The position numbers were made by a program, and so were the translations under genes. The notes beneath the pieces were generated by a model, which saw only the letters and a list, made by a program, of their open reading frames with translations, searched no databases and had not been told where the DNA came from. From NCBI RefSeq assembly GCF_014252075.1, contig NZ_CP059209.1, forward strand, positions 248,001 to 312,000: 64,000 nucleotides of DNA, read 5' to 3'. Positions 35,066 to 43,012 of this stretch are shown here, one piece after another; position 1 is the stretch's first letter; the number at the start of each line of letters is the position of its first letter. Source of the stretch: Blattabacterium cuenoti. Its GTDB lineage: Bacteria > Bacteroidota > Bacteroidia > Flavobacteriales > Blattabacteriaceae.

Positions 35066-36032
35066 ATTGTCTCAAAAAACGAATATCATTATCAAAATAA
35101 ATTCTAATATCTTTCATCTGATAAATCATTAAAGCTAAACGTTCTATTCCTACTCCAAAAGCAAATCCAGAATAAATTTCTGGATCAATATCTACATTTT
35201 TCAAAACTTTTGGGTCTATCATTCCACAACCCATAATTTCTAACCATTCACTATTACAATATATATCGACTTCAGCACTAGGTTCTGTAAATGGAAAATA
35301 AGAAGGACGAAATCTGATTTTTGCTTTTCCAAAAAGAGAAGTTATTAAATAATGAATCGTTTGTTTTAAATCAGAAAAGGAAACTTTTTTATCTATATAA
35401 AATCCTTCTGCTTGATGAAAAATGAAATTTGAACGAGATGAAATAGTTTCATTTCTATATACTTTTCCTACAGATAAAACACGAAAAGGAGGATGATGTC
35501 TTTTCATATATCGTATTTGTACAGACGAAGTATGTGTCCGTAACAAAATCTCTGGATTTTTGCATAAAAAAAATGTATCTTGCATATCTCTGGAGGGATG
35601 AGAGATTGGAATATTTAAAGCCGTAAAATTATGCCAATCGTCTTCTATTTCAGGCCCATCTACATAAATGAATCCAATTCTTAGAAAAATATCTATCATT
35701 CTATTTTTTATCATAGATAGTGGATGAATAGATCCTATTTCTATAGACTTTCCGGGTATAGTAGGATCATACTTGAGTATTTTTTCATTTTGAATGTTAT
35801 TTTTGGATTGAAAACTCAAAATTTTTTCTTGAACTTCTTTTTTTAATTCATTAATAATTTTTCCATAAATTTTTCTTTTATGGATGGATATTTTTTTTAA
35901 TTCTTTAAATAAGATTGTTATGATCCCTCTTTTTTTTCCTAAAAATTTAATTCGAAATGTTTCTAAATCATCATATGTTTTCATATGAAAACATTTTATT
36001 TTTTTTTTGATTTGATCTATTTTATTATCCAT
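35049..36032 (-). CDS. pheS: Phenylalanyl-tRNA synthetase alpha chain
   Basis: 327 residues, class II catalytic subunit. The N-terminal coiled-coil is followed by HPLSMIKNRM near residue 105, RTHTSSVQIRYM near 165 (motif 2 region), FHQAEGFYID near 204, SAEVDIYC near 250, GCGMIDPKVL near 266 and GFGIERL-type motif 3 (FGVGIERLALM) near 291. The beta chain gene pheT is not adjacent. It follows a conserved uncharacterised gene by 2 bases and overlaps the rlmB end by 17 bases. Confidence 0.95.
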   Translation of the reverse strand: MDNKIDQIKKKIKCFHMKTYDDLETFRIKFLGKKRGIITILFKELKKISIHKRKIYGKIINELKKEVQEKILSFQSKNNIQNEKILKYDPTIPGKSIEIGSIHPLSMIKNRMIDIFLRIGFIYVDGPEIEDDWHNFTALNIPISHPSRDMQDTFFLCKNPEILLRTHTSSVQIRYMKRHHPPFRVLSVGKVYRNETISSRSNFIFHQAEGFYIDKKVSFSDLKQTIHYLITSLFGKAKIRFRPSYFPFTEPSAEVDIYCNSEWLEIMGCGMIDPKVLKNVDIDPEIYSGFAFGVGIERLALMIYQMKDIRIYFDNDIRFLRQFKSEF

Positions 36033-36034
36033 AT

Positions 36035-36382
36035 TTATTCAATAATATTTTCGTCATTCATATAACGAATGATAGCTTTTTTAATCAAAAACAATTGTTC
36101 TTCCTGATTAAAAGGAATCTTTGTTTTCAATACATAATGAGGCCATCCTTCCTTATCTCTTCCAAGAAACGAATAATAACCAAAAGGTTCTAGTATTCTA
36201 CATATTGCGATATGTAAAATATTGATTTTATCTTCTTTATTTGAAAATCTATTTTTCCCTTTCCCCAGCTCTTGAATTCCTATTAAGTAAATAATTCCAA
36301 TAATATCAATTTTTCCTTCTATGGAAAAATGATTTCGTATATATAACATTACTTTATTCCAATTGATATGAAATTTTTGCAT
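36035..36382 (-). CDS. Conserved uncharacterised protein upstream of pheS
   Basis: 115 residues, no signal peptide or membrane helix. Recognisable features are YLIGIQELGKGK (about 32-43), ILHIAICRILEPFGYYSFLGRDKEGWPHY (about 54-82, only partly quoted elsewhere) and a C-terminal helix. From memory, Flavobacteriia carry a similar small protein with the same IQELG, HIAICR and EPxG blocks, usually as a hypothetical; no function is known to me. It lies 2 bases before pheS and 26 bases from the divergent cvpA-like gene. Normal base use for the window, so likely a real retained gene. Confidence 0.7.
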   Translation of the reverse strand: MQKFHINWNKVMLYIRNHFSIEGKIDIIGIIYLIGIQELGKGKNRFSNKEDKINILHIAICRILEPFGYYSFLGRDKEGWPHYVLKTKIPFNQEEQLFLIKKAIIRYMNDENIIE

Positions 36383-36408
36383 AAATTTTTTTTCTATTTT
36401 ATTAAGTT

Positions 36409-36927
36409 ATGTTAGCATCAGATATAATTATTATAATTTTAGTTTTCTATGGAGGATATCAAGGATATCAAAAAGGTTTAATATCTCAATTTTTTGTATT
36501 CATGATATTTATAATTATTATTTATAAAGGGATCTATGTATTTGATTTTGTCAAAAAAGTCAATGTAGTAATAGTAAGTAAAGAATCCTATTTTTTTGTA
36601 ATTTTTTCTCTAATTTTTTCTTTTTTTTCTATAATTTTTTTAGCTTTTTTAGCCAAAAAAATTATAGAATTTATTATGATGATTACATGGATGAAACCTG
36701 TGGATAGATTGTTTGGAGGAATATTAGGCATGATTAAATATTTTTTTTATATTTCAATATGTCTTTTTTTTCTAAAAGAAGCAAATCAAAAAGTAGATAT
36801 AATTCCTTATAATTTTTTTCAAAATTCTTTTGAAAAAGAATTTCAATTTCTTTTCTCTAGAAAAGGATATTTATTTAATAAATTGAAAGAATTATATTTT
36901 TATTTACAAATTTTATTTTTTAAATGA
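36409..36927 (+). CDS. CvpA-family membrane protein
   Basis: 172 residues with four membrane helices (about 4-20, 25-45, 60-85, 100-122), beginning DIIIIILVFYGGYQGYQKG, the characteristic CvpA opening with a GxxxGxxxG-like pattern. The family was named for colicin V production but is widespread; its true role is unclear and is linked to envelope integrity. Stop overlaps the start of the following LuxE-like gene (36924-36927, ATGA). Confidence 0.75.
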   Translation: MLASDIIIIILVFYGGYQGYQKGLISQFFVFMIFIIIIYKGIYVFDFVKKVNVVIVSKESYFFVIFSLIFSFFSIIFLAFLAKKIIEFIMMITWMKPVDRLFGGILGMIKYFFYISICLFFLKEANQKVDIIPYNFFQNSFEKEFQFLFSRKGYLFNKLKELYFYLQILFFK

Positions 36928-37898
36928 ACTTTAAAAAAAAGATTTTTTCGGTATTATCAAAAAATGAATTTGAAAATTTAACATTGGATATATTTCATTA
37001 TCAAATTGATAATAATAAAATTTATAAAAACTATCTTCAATCATTAAAAATAGATCCATTGGAAATCAAAAATATTTCTGAAATTCCTTTTTTACCTATT
37101 TCTTTTTTTAAAACACATTGTATTTGGAGCAGTAAAACGAGAATTCCAGATATTATTTTTACTAGTAGCGGAACGACAGGAATAAAAAGTAAGCATTATG
37201 TAGCAGATTTAAGTGTTTATATTAACAGTATTAGAAAAGGATTTGAATTTTTTTATGGACCAATAGAAAAATTTAAATTTTTAGGATTTATTCCTACTGA
37301 TAGAAAGGATTCTTCTTTAATTTATATGGTAAAATATTTAATACAAGAAACTATTCAAAATGGAAGTGATATTGTTTCTTCCTATTCCAATTACAAGTAT
37401 AAAAATTGGATTATCCCTGATCAAAAAAATGTTTTAATTTTTGGACTTAGTTTTTATTTATTAGATTTTATAGAGAAAATGGAAAAAAATGGATATAAAG
37501 AAAACGTAATTATTATGGAGACAGGAGGAATGAAAGGAAAAAGAAAAGAAATCATTAGAGAAGAATTACACAATATTTTAAAAAAATTTTTTTGTGTAAA
37601 GGAAATTCACTCGGAATATGGAATGACAGAATTGCTTTCTCAAGCATATGCAAAAAAAAACGGTGTATTTCGATGTCCTCCTTGGATGAAAATATATATC
37701 AGAGATCCGGAAGATCCTTTTATTCATATAGATAACAATAAAATAGGAGGTGTTGATATTATAGATTTATCGAATTACTTATCTTGTCCTTTTATTTCTA
37801 CCGAAGATTTAGGAAAGAAAATAAATGACTATGAATTTGAAGTATTAGGAAGAATGGATTTTTCAGACATACGAGGATGCAACATAATGACCATTTGA
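36924..37898 (+). CDS. LuxE/acyl-protein synthetase-like adenylate-forming protein
   Basis: 324 residues. TSSGTTGIKSKHY near residue 79-91 is the adenylate-forming P-loop-like motif, and SEYGMTELLSQAY near 231 the later AMP-binding motif. GRMDFSDIRGCNIM ends the protein. It is like the LuxE acyl-protein synthetase family and lacks the long C-terminal domain of acyl-CoA ligases. In Bacteroidota such genes occur outside bioluminescence operons and the acyl acceptor is unknown. Coupled to the cvpA-like gene; three bases from convergent pit. Confidence 0.75.
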   Translation: MNFKKKIFSVLSKNEFENLTLDIFHYQIDNNKIYKNYLQSLKIDPLEIKNISEIPFLPISFFKTHCIWSSKTRIPDIIFTSSGTTGIKSKHYVADLSVYINSIRKGFEFFYGPIEKFKFLGFIPTDRKDSSLIYMVKYLIQETIQNGSDIVSSYSNYKYKNWIIPDQKNVLIFGLSFYLLDFIEKMEKNGYKENVIIMETGGMKGKRKEIIREELHNILKKFFCVKEIHSEYGMTELLSQAYAKKNGVFRCPPWMKIYIRDPEDPFIHIDNNKIGGVDIIDLSNYLSCPFISTEDLGKKINDYEFEVLGRMDFSDIRGCNIMTI

Positions 37899-37901
37899 TT
37901 T

Positions 37902-40226
37902 TTAGAAAGCGAGAAAAGATGCGTCTTTTTTTGATGATATATGGGATAAGTTGTTTTTGTACAACAGGATGATATCTTCTACACTTTCTGTTATTTTTTT
38001 TGATTGCAAAAGAATATCTAGCATCAAAAAAGTGTTTTTTGTTCCATATTTTTTATAAATAATTCCCATAACCTGTTGATTCATTTGTTCCTCTATTTTT
38101 TTTAGAATTTTATTTTGGATTGGACAAGGTAATTGGATTTTTTTACAATTTCTATCTATTGTTATTTTTTTTATTATGTTAAAATGTTCTATCATAAGAT
38201 CTTCAAGTGTTAAAAGATTTTTCTTTTGTTGATATTTTAAAGGTTTATGGCTATTTATCACATGAAATAATGTATGATTAGTAATCATATCTGAGGATTC
38301 AATAATCTCTTTAGTTTTGTTATATATCTGTAGATAAAAAATTCCAGCAATAGGTTCGCTTTTTTTCGTTTTTCGAATCACTTGAGTTAAAGAATTTTGT
38401 ATGTTTGTAAAATTTTCTTTTACTTTTAAAAAAGAATTTCTACTAAATTGAAGAGTTTTTAAATTTTCTTGAGTAATTCCTTCTATACTATTTTTATAAA
38501 TAACCTCTATATATTCAAGTATAGGGTTAAGAATATCAAAGGTTTTATTTAAGGTGGTTTCCAATGTCATATTTACTATAATATCAAAAAGAGGTTTTTC
38601 TTCTTTTATTTTTTTATGATAGTTTTTATAACTTTTGTAAAAAACAAATACAATTAAAAAAATAAGAGAGTATAAAGCCCATGCTTTAAAAAAGTATAAA
38701 AAAGCAGCCGTTACTCCTGCCATTGTGAAAGCGATTAATCCTGTTAAGAACCATCCTCTTATAACTTTTAACACTCCTGAAACTCTATAAACAGCACTTT
38801 CTCGATCCCAAGCTCTATCTGAAAGAGAAGTCCCCATAGATACCATAAAAGTAACGAAAGTCGTAGATAATGGTAATTTTTGAACCGTAGCTATAGATAT
38901 CAATATGCTAGATATAGTTAAATTAGCAGAAGCTCTAACTAGGTCGAAAGCTACGATTTCTTTTTTTTGTGTTTTTTTTTGTTTAAAATTTTTTTCTATT
39001 CTCACCAAAAGTCTTTTCGGAAAGAATTTAAAAAAAGAATTTCCGAAACATAAAAAAAATCTAACAATTCCTCTAGAAAAAGAATTGGATAAAAATTTCT
39101 CTGGCCCTTCATTTTGTCTACTTAAATTAATTTCTGTGCTAGTGATGTTTTTTGTTTTTTTGGAAAACCAAAGTGTCAATATCATAATCATCCCTGCAAA
39201 AATCAAAACCAAAGATGGAACTTGTACATTTCCAGATAAACTTTTCATATTGAATTTTTCAGCGGGAGGACTTCCCGCTTCTTTCCATATGTTATAAGAC
39301 TGTATTCCAGCTATAGGGATTCCGATAAAGTTGACTAAATCATTTCCTGCAAAAGCCATAGCCAAAGAAAAAGTTCCATATAGTACGACAAATTTTAATA
39401 TGTTGTATCCTAAGGAAACAAATATTTTTGCTACGATTGTCCATGTTAAAAATAATATGAGCAAAAAAATAAAAAAATTATGGTGAATCCATTTTATCAA
39501 ATGTTGAATGAATAAGGAAAATCCTGTTAAATAATTATCATTAATAAATCCTTGTAATGTACTATGCAATCCTTTTACAATAAGGAAATAAGTCATCCCG
39601 CTCAATGAAATAGCAGCCCATATTACTCCTGCATATTTTAATTTACTCTCATATTCAAAACTAAATAAATAACGAATGAAATAATGAATGAAAGCACCAG
39701 AAGTAAAAGAAATTATAATAGATAAAAAAATACCTATACTAATATTTAATGTTTTTTCTGCTTTAATATATAGAGTTAAATGATGAAAGGGCTCATTATT
39801 TAATGGAGAACTCATTTTAATCATTGCTATACTGAAAGCTCCACCTAATAAACAAAAAACCATAGATACTGTAGTAGAAGTGGGTAACCCTAAAGTGTTA
39901 AAAATATCCAGTAAAAGAATATCGGATATCATAACCGCCAAAAAAATAAAAATAATATCTGAAAAATAAAAATAAGAAGGATCAAAAACACCTTTTCTTG
40001 CTACTTCCATCATTCCGCTAGATAAAAAAGCTCCTAATAAAATACCTAAGCTAGCAAAAATCATGATAGTTCTACGAGAAGAGACTTGAGATCCAATAGC
40101 AGAATTGAGAAAATTAACGGCATCATTAATTAAACCAACAATCAGATCAAATATGGATAATAAAAAAAGAACCACTATAATTGATGGATAAAAAAATTTC
40201 ATAATAATAGGTATTATTGAATTCAC
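37902..40226 (-). CDS. PiT-family phosphate transporter with C-terminal PhoU-like region
   Basis: 774 residues. Residues 1-540 hold about ten to twelve membrane helices with the duplicated PiT motif: DAVNFLNSAIGSQV near residue 35-48 and GNDLVNFIGIPIAG near 292-305, plus LPLSTTFVTFMVSMGTSLSDRAWDRE near 450 in part. The last ~220 residues are soluble, helical and PhoU-like. It should bring phosphate in with cations. A second Met at residue 9 (40202) is possible as start; the upstream box at 40235-40242 lies very close to the ATG at 40226, which favours the later start slightly. Confidence 0.85.
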   Translation of the reverse strand: MNSIIPIIMKFFYPSIIVVLFLLSIFDLIVGLINDAVNFLNSAIGSQVSSRRTIMIFASLGILLGAFLSSGMMEVARKGVFDPSYFYFSDIIFIFLAVMISDILLLDIFNTLGLPTSTTVSMVFCLLGGAFSIAMIKMSSPLNNEPFHHLTLYIKAEKTLNISIGIFLSIIISFTSGAFIHYFIRYLFSFEYESKLKYAGVIWAAISLSGMTYFLIVKGLHSTLQGFINDNYLTGFSLFIQHLIKWIHHNFFIFLLILFLTWTIVAKIFVSLGYNILKFVVLYGTFSLAMAFAGNDLVNFIGIPIAGIQSYNIWKEAGSPPAEKFNMKSLSGNVQVPSLVLIFAGMIMILTLWFSKKTKNITSTEINLSRQNEGPEKFLSNSFSRGIVRFFLCFGNSFFKFFPKRLLVRIEKNFKQKKTQKKEIVAFDLVRASANLTISSILISIATVQKLPLSTTFVTFMVSMGTSLSDRAWDRESAVYRVSGVLKVIRGWFLTGLIAFTMAGVTAAFLYFFKAWALYSLIFLIVFVFYKSYKNYHKKIKEEKPLFDIIVNMTLETTLNKTFDILNPILEYIEVIYKNSIEGITQENLKTLQFSRNSFLKVKENFTNIQNSLTQVIRKTKKSEPIAGIFYLQIYNKTKEIIESSDMITNHTLFHVINSHKPLKYQQKKNLLTLEDLMIEHFNIIKKITIDRNCKKIQLPCPIQNKILKKIEEQMNQQVMGIIYKKYGTKNTFLMLDILLQSKKITESVEDIILLYKNNLSHISSKKDASFLAF

Positions 40227-40234
40227 AAAAAAAG

Positions 40235-40242
40235 CAAAAGTA
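40235..40242 (-). promoter_or_regulatory. Candidate -7 box upstream of the phosphate transporter gene
   Basis: Plus-strand CAAAAGTA, minus-strand TACTTTTG, exact TAnnTTTG match. It leaves almost no leader before ATG 40226 but about 27 bases before ATG 40202. No -33 element seen. Confidence 0.3.
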
Positions 40243-40269
40243 TATTATTTTTCAGGTTTGTTTTTTTAT

Positions 40270-40294
40270 AAATCAGAAATCATTTTTCTGATTT
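40270..40294 (-). terminator. Hairpin directly after ruvA
   Basis: AAATCAGAAA (40270-40279), loop TCATT, TTTCTGATTT (40285-40294): a perfect 10-base stem touching the ruvA stop codon. No long U-run follows on the minus strand, so it may be a weak terminator or an mRNA-stabilising end between ruvA and the phosphate transporter gene. Confidence 0.45.
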
Positions 40295-40896
40295 TACAAT
40301 TTTTTCAAAGATTCTTTAATGAGATTTTCTACAGAAAATTCTGGATGTTCATTCAAAATCTCATCCAAAACCTTTTTAGATTCTTGAGGAGAAAATCCAA
40401 GGACACTCAAAGCGCTTAAAGCTTCTTTTTTGATTAAATAAGGTGTATTTTCCAATAATTTTACGTTTTTTCCTTTTTTAGTAATAATTACTTTAGTAAA
40501 TTTATCTTTCAGTTCAATAATAATTCTTTGAGCTGTTTTTTTTCCAATTCCTTTTACTTTTTCGAATACTTTTATATCTTCTTTATATATAGATTCTTTG
40601 ATTTCATATGGAGTAAGAGAAGATAATAACATGATAGCAGAGTTTGGACCTATTCCATTCACGGATATCAAATAAGAAAATATTTTTCTTTCTATTTTGT
40701 CAAAAAAACCATACAAAACATGTTGATTTTCTTTGATAAAGAGATAAGTATGTATACATATATCTTTTCCTTCTTCTTCTAACAAAGAATAATAGGTATA
40801 TAACGATATATGAATATGATATCCTACTCCATGACAATCTATTATTAAATAAGATTGATTTTTTTCTATTAACTTTCCTCTTAAACGTGTTATCAC
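40294..40896 (-). CDS. ruvA: Holliday junction branch-migration protein RuvA
   Basis: 200 residues. Domain I is an OB fold (MITRLRGKLIEKNQSYLII), domain II has paired helix-hairpin-helix motifs (FSYLISVNGIGPNSAIMLLSSL near 70-91 in part, FEKVKGIGKKTAQRIIIELKDK near 106), and the last ~50 residues form domain III that contacts RuvB (ALSALGF-type ALSVLGFSPQES). With RuvB, not in this window, it moves four-way junctions. Minus strand, 38 bases downstream of der. Confidence 0.95.
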   Translation of the reverse strand: MITRLRGKLIEKNQSYLIIDCHGVGYHIHISLYTYYSLLEEEGKDICIHTYLFIKENQHVLYGFFDKIERKIFSYLISVNGIGPNSAIMLLSSLTPYEIKESIYKEDIKVFEKVKGIGKKTAQRIIIELKDKFTKVIITKKGKNVKLLENTPYLIKKEALSALSVLGFSPQESKKVLDEILNEHPEFSVENLIKESLKKL

Positions 40897-40934
40897 AGTA
40901 TTATCAAAAAAAGTAGAGAATAAATCCTAAAAAA

Positions 40935-42260
40935 TTATTTTTTTCTAAAAAAAATTTGTATAGGGACACCTCTAAAATCAAAGTGATAACGAATTTGATT
41001 TTCAACAAATCTTTTATAAGATTCTTTTATGTATTGAGGAAAATTAGAAAAAAAAATAAATATTGGCGTGCATGAGGGCAGCTGAGTACAATATTTGATG
41101 GTTATTAATTTATTTTTTTTCTTAGAAGGAGGAGGATTTTTTTTAAAAATTGGTAACATAATTTTATTTAAAATATTCGTTTTTAATCTGTTTTTACGGG
41201 ATTTTAAAATCTGATCAGCTGTGGAAATAATATGATGGATTCCATCTTTATTTTTAGCAGATATAAAAAAAATGGGAACATTATCAAATGGAGATATTTT
41301 TTTTCGAATCAAAAATTCGTAATTTTTTTGAATAGAATAATTTTTATTATGAAATAAATCCCATTTGTTAATAAGAATTATAATCCCTTTATGATACTTT
41401 TTCACTAATCTAAAAATATTCATATCCTGTTTTTCCCATCCAAGAGACGCGTCTACCATTAGAAGACAAACATCAGTGTATTCTATTGTTTTTACCGTTC
41501 TCATAGAAGAATAAAATTCAATGTTTTCTCTTATTTTTGATTTTTTTCTTACTCCAGGAGTATCAACTAAAATACATTCATATCCCCATTTTTTGTAGAA
41601 AACGTCTAGACTATCTCTAGTTGTTCCAGAAATGTTCGTTACAATATGATGATTTTTATCTAGAAAAGAGTTAATCAAAGTAGATTTTCCGACATTTGGA
41701 CGTCCTACCACAGAAAAACGAGGAAGAAATTCTTTTTCTACGAATTTTTCTTTTCTTTTAACGAATTCTTCTTTGAATATTCCTACTAATTTATCTAGTA
41801 ATTCTCCCGTACCACTTCCATTTATAGCTGATATATAGTAATAGTTTACAAATCCTAAACGAAAAAAATCTGTATCAATGAATTTTCTGGTATCTACTTT
41901 ATTCACTACTAATAAAGTGATTTTATGACATCTTCTGAGTATTTTAGCCATTTCTATATCCGTGTCGAATATTCCCATAATATCTACCAAAAATAAAATC
42001 ACATCAGCTTCTTTGATTGCCATAAAAATTTGATTTTTTATTTCTTTTTCAAGTACATCATTTTTTGAAATCGTAAAACTAAAACCTCCTGTATCCACCA
42101 CAGAGAATTTGACTCCATTCCATTCTGAATTCCCAAAAATGCGATCTCTTGTGACTCCACTTGTCATATGAACAATAGCTTGTTTTCTTCCTACAAGACG
42201 ATTAAACAAAGTAGATTTTCCGACATTTGGACGTCCTACTATAGATACGATATAATTCAT
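40935..42260 (-). CDS. der: Ribosome assembly GTPase Der (EngA)
   Basis: 441 residues with two tandem GTPase domains. Domain 1: P-loop GRPNVGKST at residues 8-16, DTGGF near 56, NKVD near 118. Domain 2: GRPNVGKST near 186, DTPGV near 233, NKWD near 298. A C-terminal KH-like domain completes it. Acts in 50S subunit maturation. The two P-loops are encoded by the same 33 bases, codon for codon. A TACCTTTG box (minus strand, 42277-42284) lies just upstream. Confidence 0.96.
   Translation of the reverse strand: MNYIVSIVGRPNVGKSTLFNRLVGRKQAIVHMTSGVTRDRIFGNSEWNGVKFSVVDTGGFSFTISKNDVLEKEIKNQIFMAIKEADVILFLVDIMGIFDTDIEMAKILRRCHKITLLVVNKVDTRKFIDTDFFRLGFVNYYYISAINGSGTGELLDKLVGIFKEEFVKRKEKFVEKEFLPRFSVVGRPNVGKSTLINSFLDKNHHIVTNISGTTRDSLDVFYKKWGYECILVDTPGVRKKSKIRENIEFYSSMRTVKTIEYTDVCLLMVDASLGWEKQDMNIFRLVKKYHKGIIILINKWDLFHNKNYSIQKNYEFLIRKKISPFDNVPIFFISAKNKDGIHHIISTADQILKSRKNRLKTNILNKIMLPIFKKNPPPSKKKNKLITIKYCTQLPSCTPIFIFFSNFPQYIKESYKRFVENQIRYHFDFRGVPIQIFFRKK
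41676..41708 (-). repeat. 33-bp exact repeat, copy in Der GTPase domain 2
   Basis: Identical to 42207-42239. Encodes VGRPNVGKSTL of the second P-loop; the two copies match at every base including third codon positions. Confidence 0.9.
42207..42239 (-). repeat. 33-bp exact repeat, copy in Der GTPase domain 1
   Basis: Identical to 41676-41708, encoding the first P-loop (VGRPNVGKSTL). The two copies are 531 bases apart in the same orientation. Confidence 0.9.
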
Positions 42261-42276
42261 TTTGACAAATTATTTA

Positions 42277-42284
42277 CAAAGGTA
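42277..42284 (-). promoter_or_regulatory. Candidate -7 box upstream of der
   Basis: Plus-strand CAAAGGTA, minus-strand TACCTTTG, exact TAnnTTTG match, about 17 bases before the der start codon. No TTG at the usual -33 distance. Confidence 0.35.
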
Positions 42285-42346
42285 GAATTTTTTTATTAGT
42301 TTCATTCCTAGATTCTTAGTCAAAGTGTATATTACTAAAAAAAATA

Positions 42347-43012
42347 ATGCGTATAGATATTGTTAGCTTAGTTCCTGAAATTCTTCATAGCCCTTTTTCC
42401 AATTCTATTATTAAAAGAGCAATCCATAAAGGATTGATTGATATTTATGTTCATGATTTACGTCAATATGGTTTAGGTAAGCGTAAAAAAGTAGACGATT
42501 ATCCTTATGGAGGTGGATCCGGAATGGTTATTCGAATAGAACCTGTATATCAATGTTTTTCAAAATTGTTATCAGAACGAAATTATGATGAAAAAATTTT
42601 CATGACTCCTGATGGAAAGTTATTTTCACAAAAATATGCGAAAACTCTAACTGATAAAAAAAATATAATCATTCTTTGTGGACGTTATAAAGGAATTGAT
42701 CAAAGAATTAGAGATCACATGATTTCCAAAGAAATATCTATTGGTAACTACATTTTATCTGGAGGAGAAATAGCAGCTGCTGTTGTAGTAGAATCTGTAG
42801 TTAGATTATTACCTGGTGTTATACAAAATAAAGATTCTATTCTTACGGATTCTTTTCAAAAAGAATCCGTAATCGCTCCTCCCATTTATACTCGTCCAGT
42901 CGTTTATAAAGGATGGTCAGTTCCAGAAATCCTTTTATCTGGACATCATCAAAAAATCAAAGATTGGTTTTATCAAAAATCCATGAAACTTAAACAAAAA
43001 TTGGATTCTTAG
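42347..43012 (+). CDS. trmD: tRNA (guanine-37 N1) methyltransferase TrmD
   Basis: 221 residues of the trefoil-knot SPOUT family. DIVSLVPEIL near the N-terminus, DDYPYGGGSGMV near residue 50, LCGRYKGIDQRI near 109, and the knot SIGNYILSGGE near 129 are conserved; GHHQKIKDW near 205 belongs to the C-terminal domain. Methylation at G37 prevents +1 frameshifting. The linker region LTDSFQKESVI is encoded by a perfect 14-base inverted repeat (42843-42872). The 3' end overlaps convergent argH by 23 bases. Confidence 0.95.
   Translation: MRIDIVSLVPEILHSPFSNSIIKRAIHKGLIDIYVHDLRQYGLGKRKKVDDYPYGGGSGMVIRIEPVYQCFSKLLSERNYDEKIFMTPDGKLFSQKYAKTLTDKKNIIILCGRYKGIDQRIRDHMISKEISIGNYILSGGEIAAAVVVESVVRLLPGVIQNKDSILTDSFQKESVIAPPIYTRPVVYKGWSVPEILLSGHHQKIKDWFYQKSMKLKQKLDS
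42843..42872. repeat. 14-bp perfect inverted repeat inside trmD
   Basis: TTACGGATTCTTTT (42843-42856), CA, AAAAGAATCCGTAA (42859-42872). It would form a strong hairpin in the trmD mRNA. No U-run follows, so it is not a normal terminator. Confidence 0.85.
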
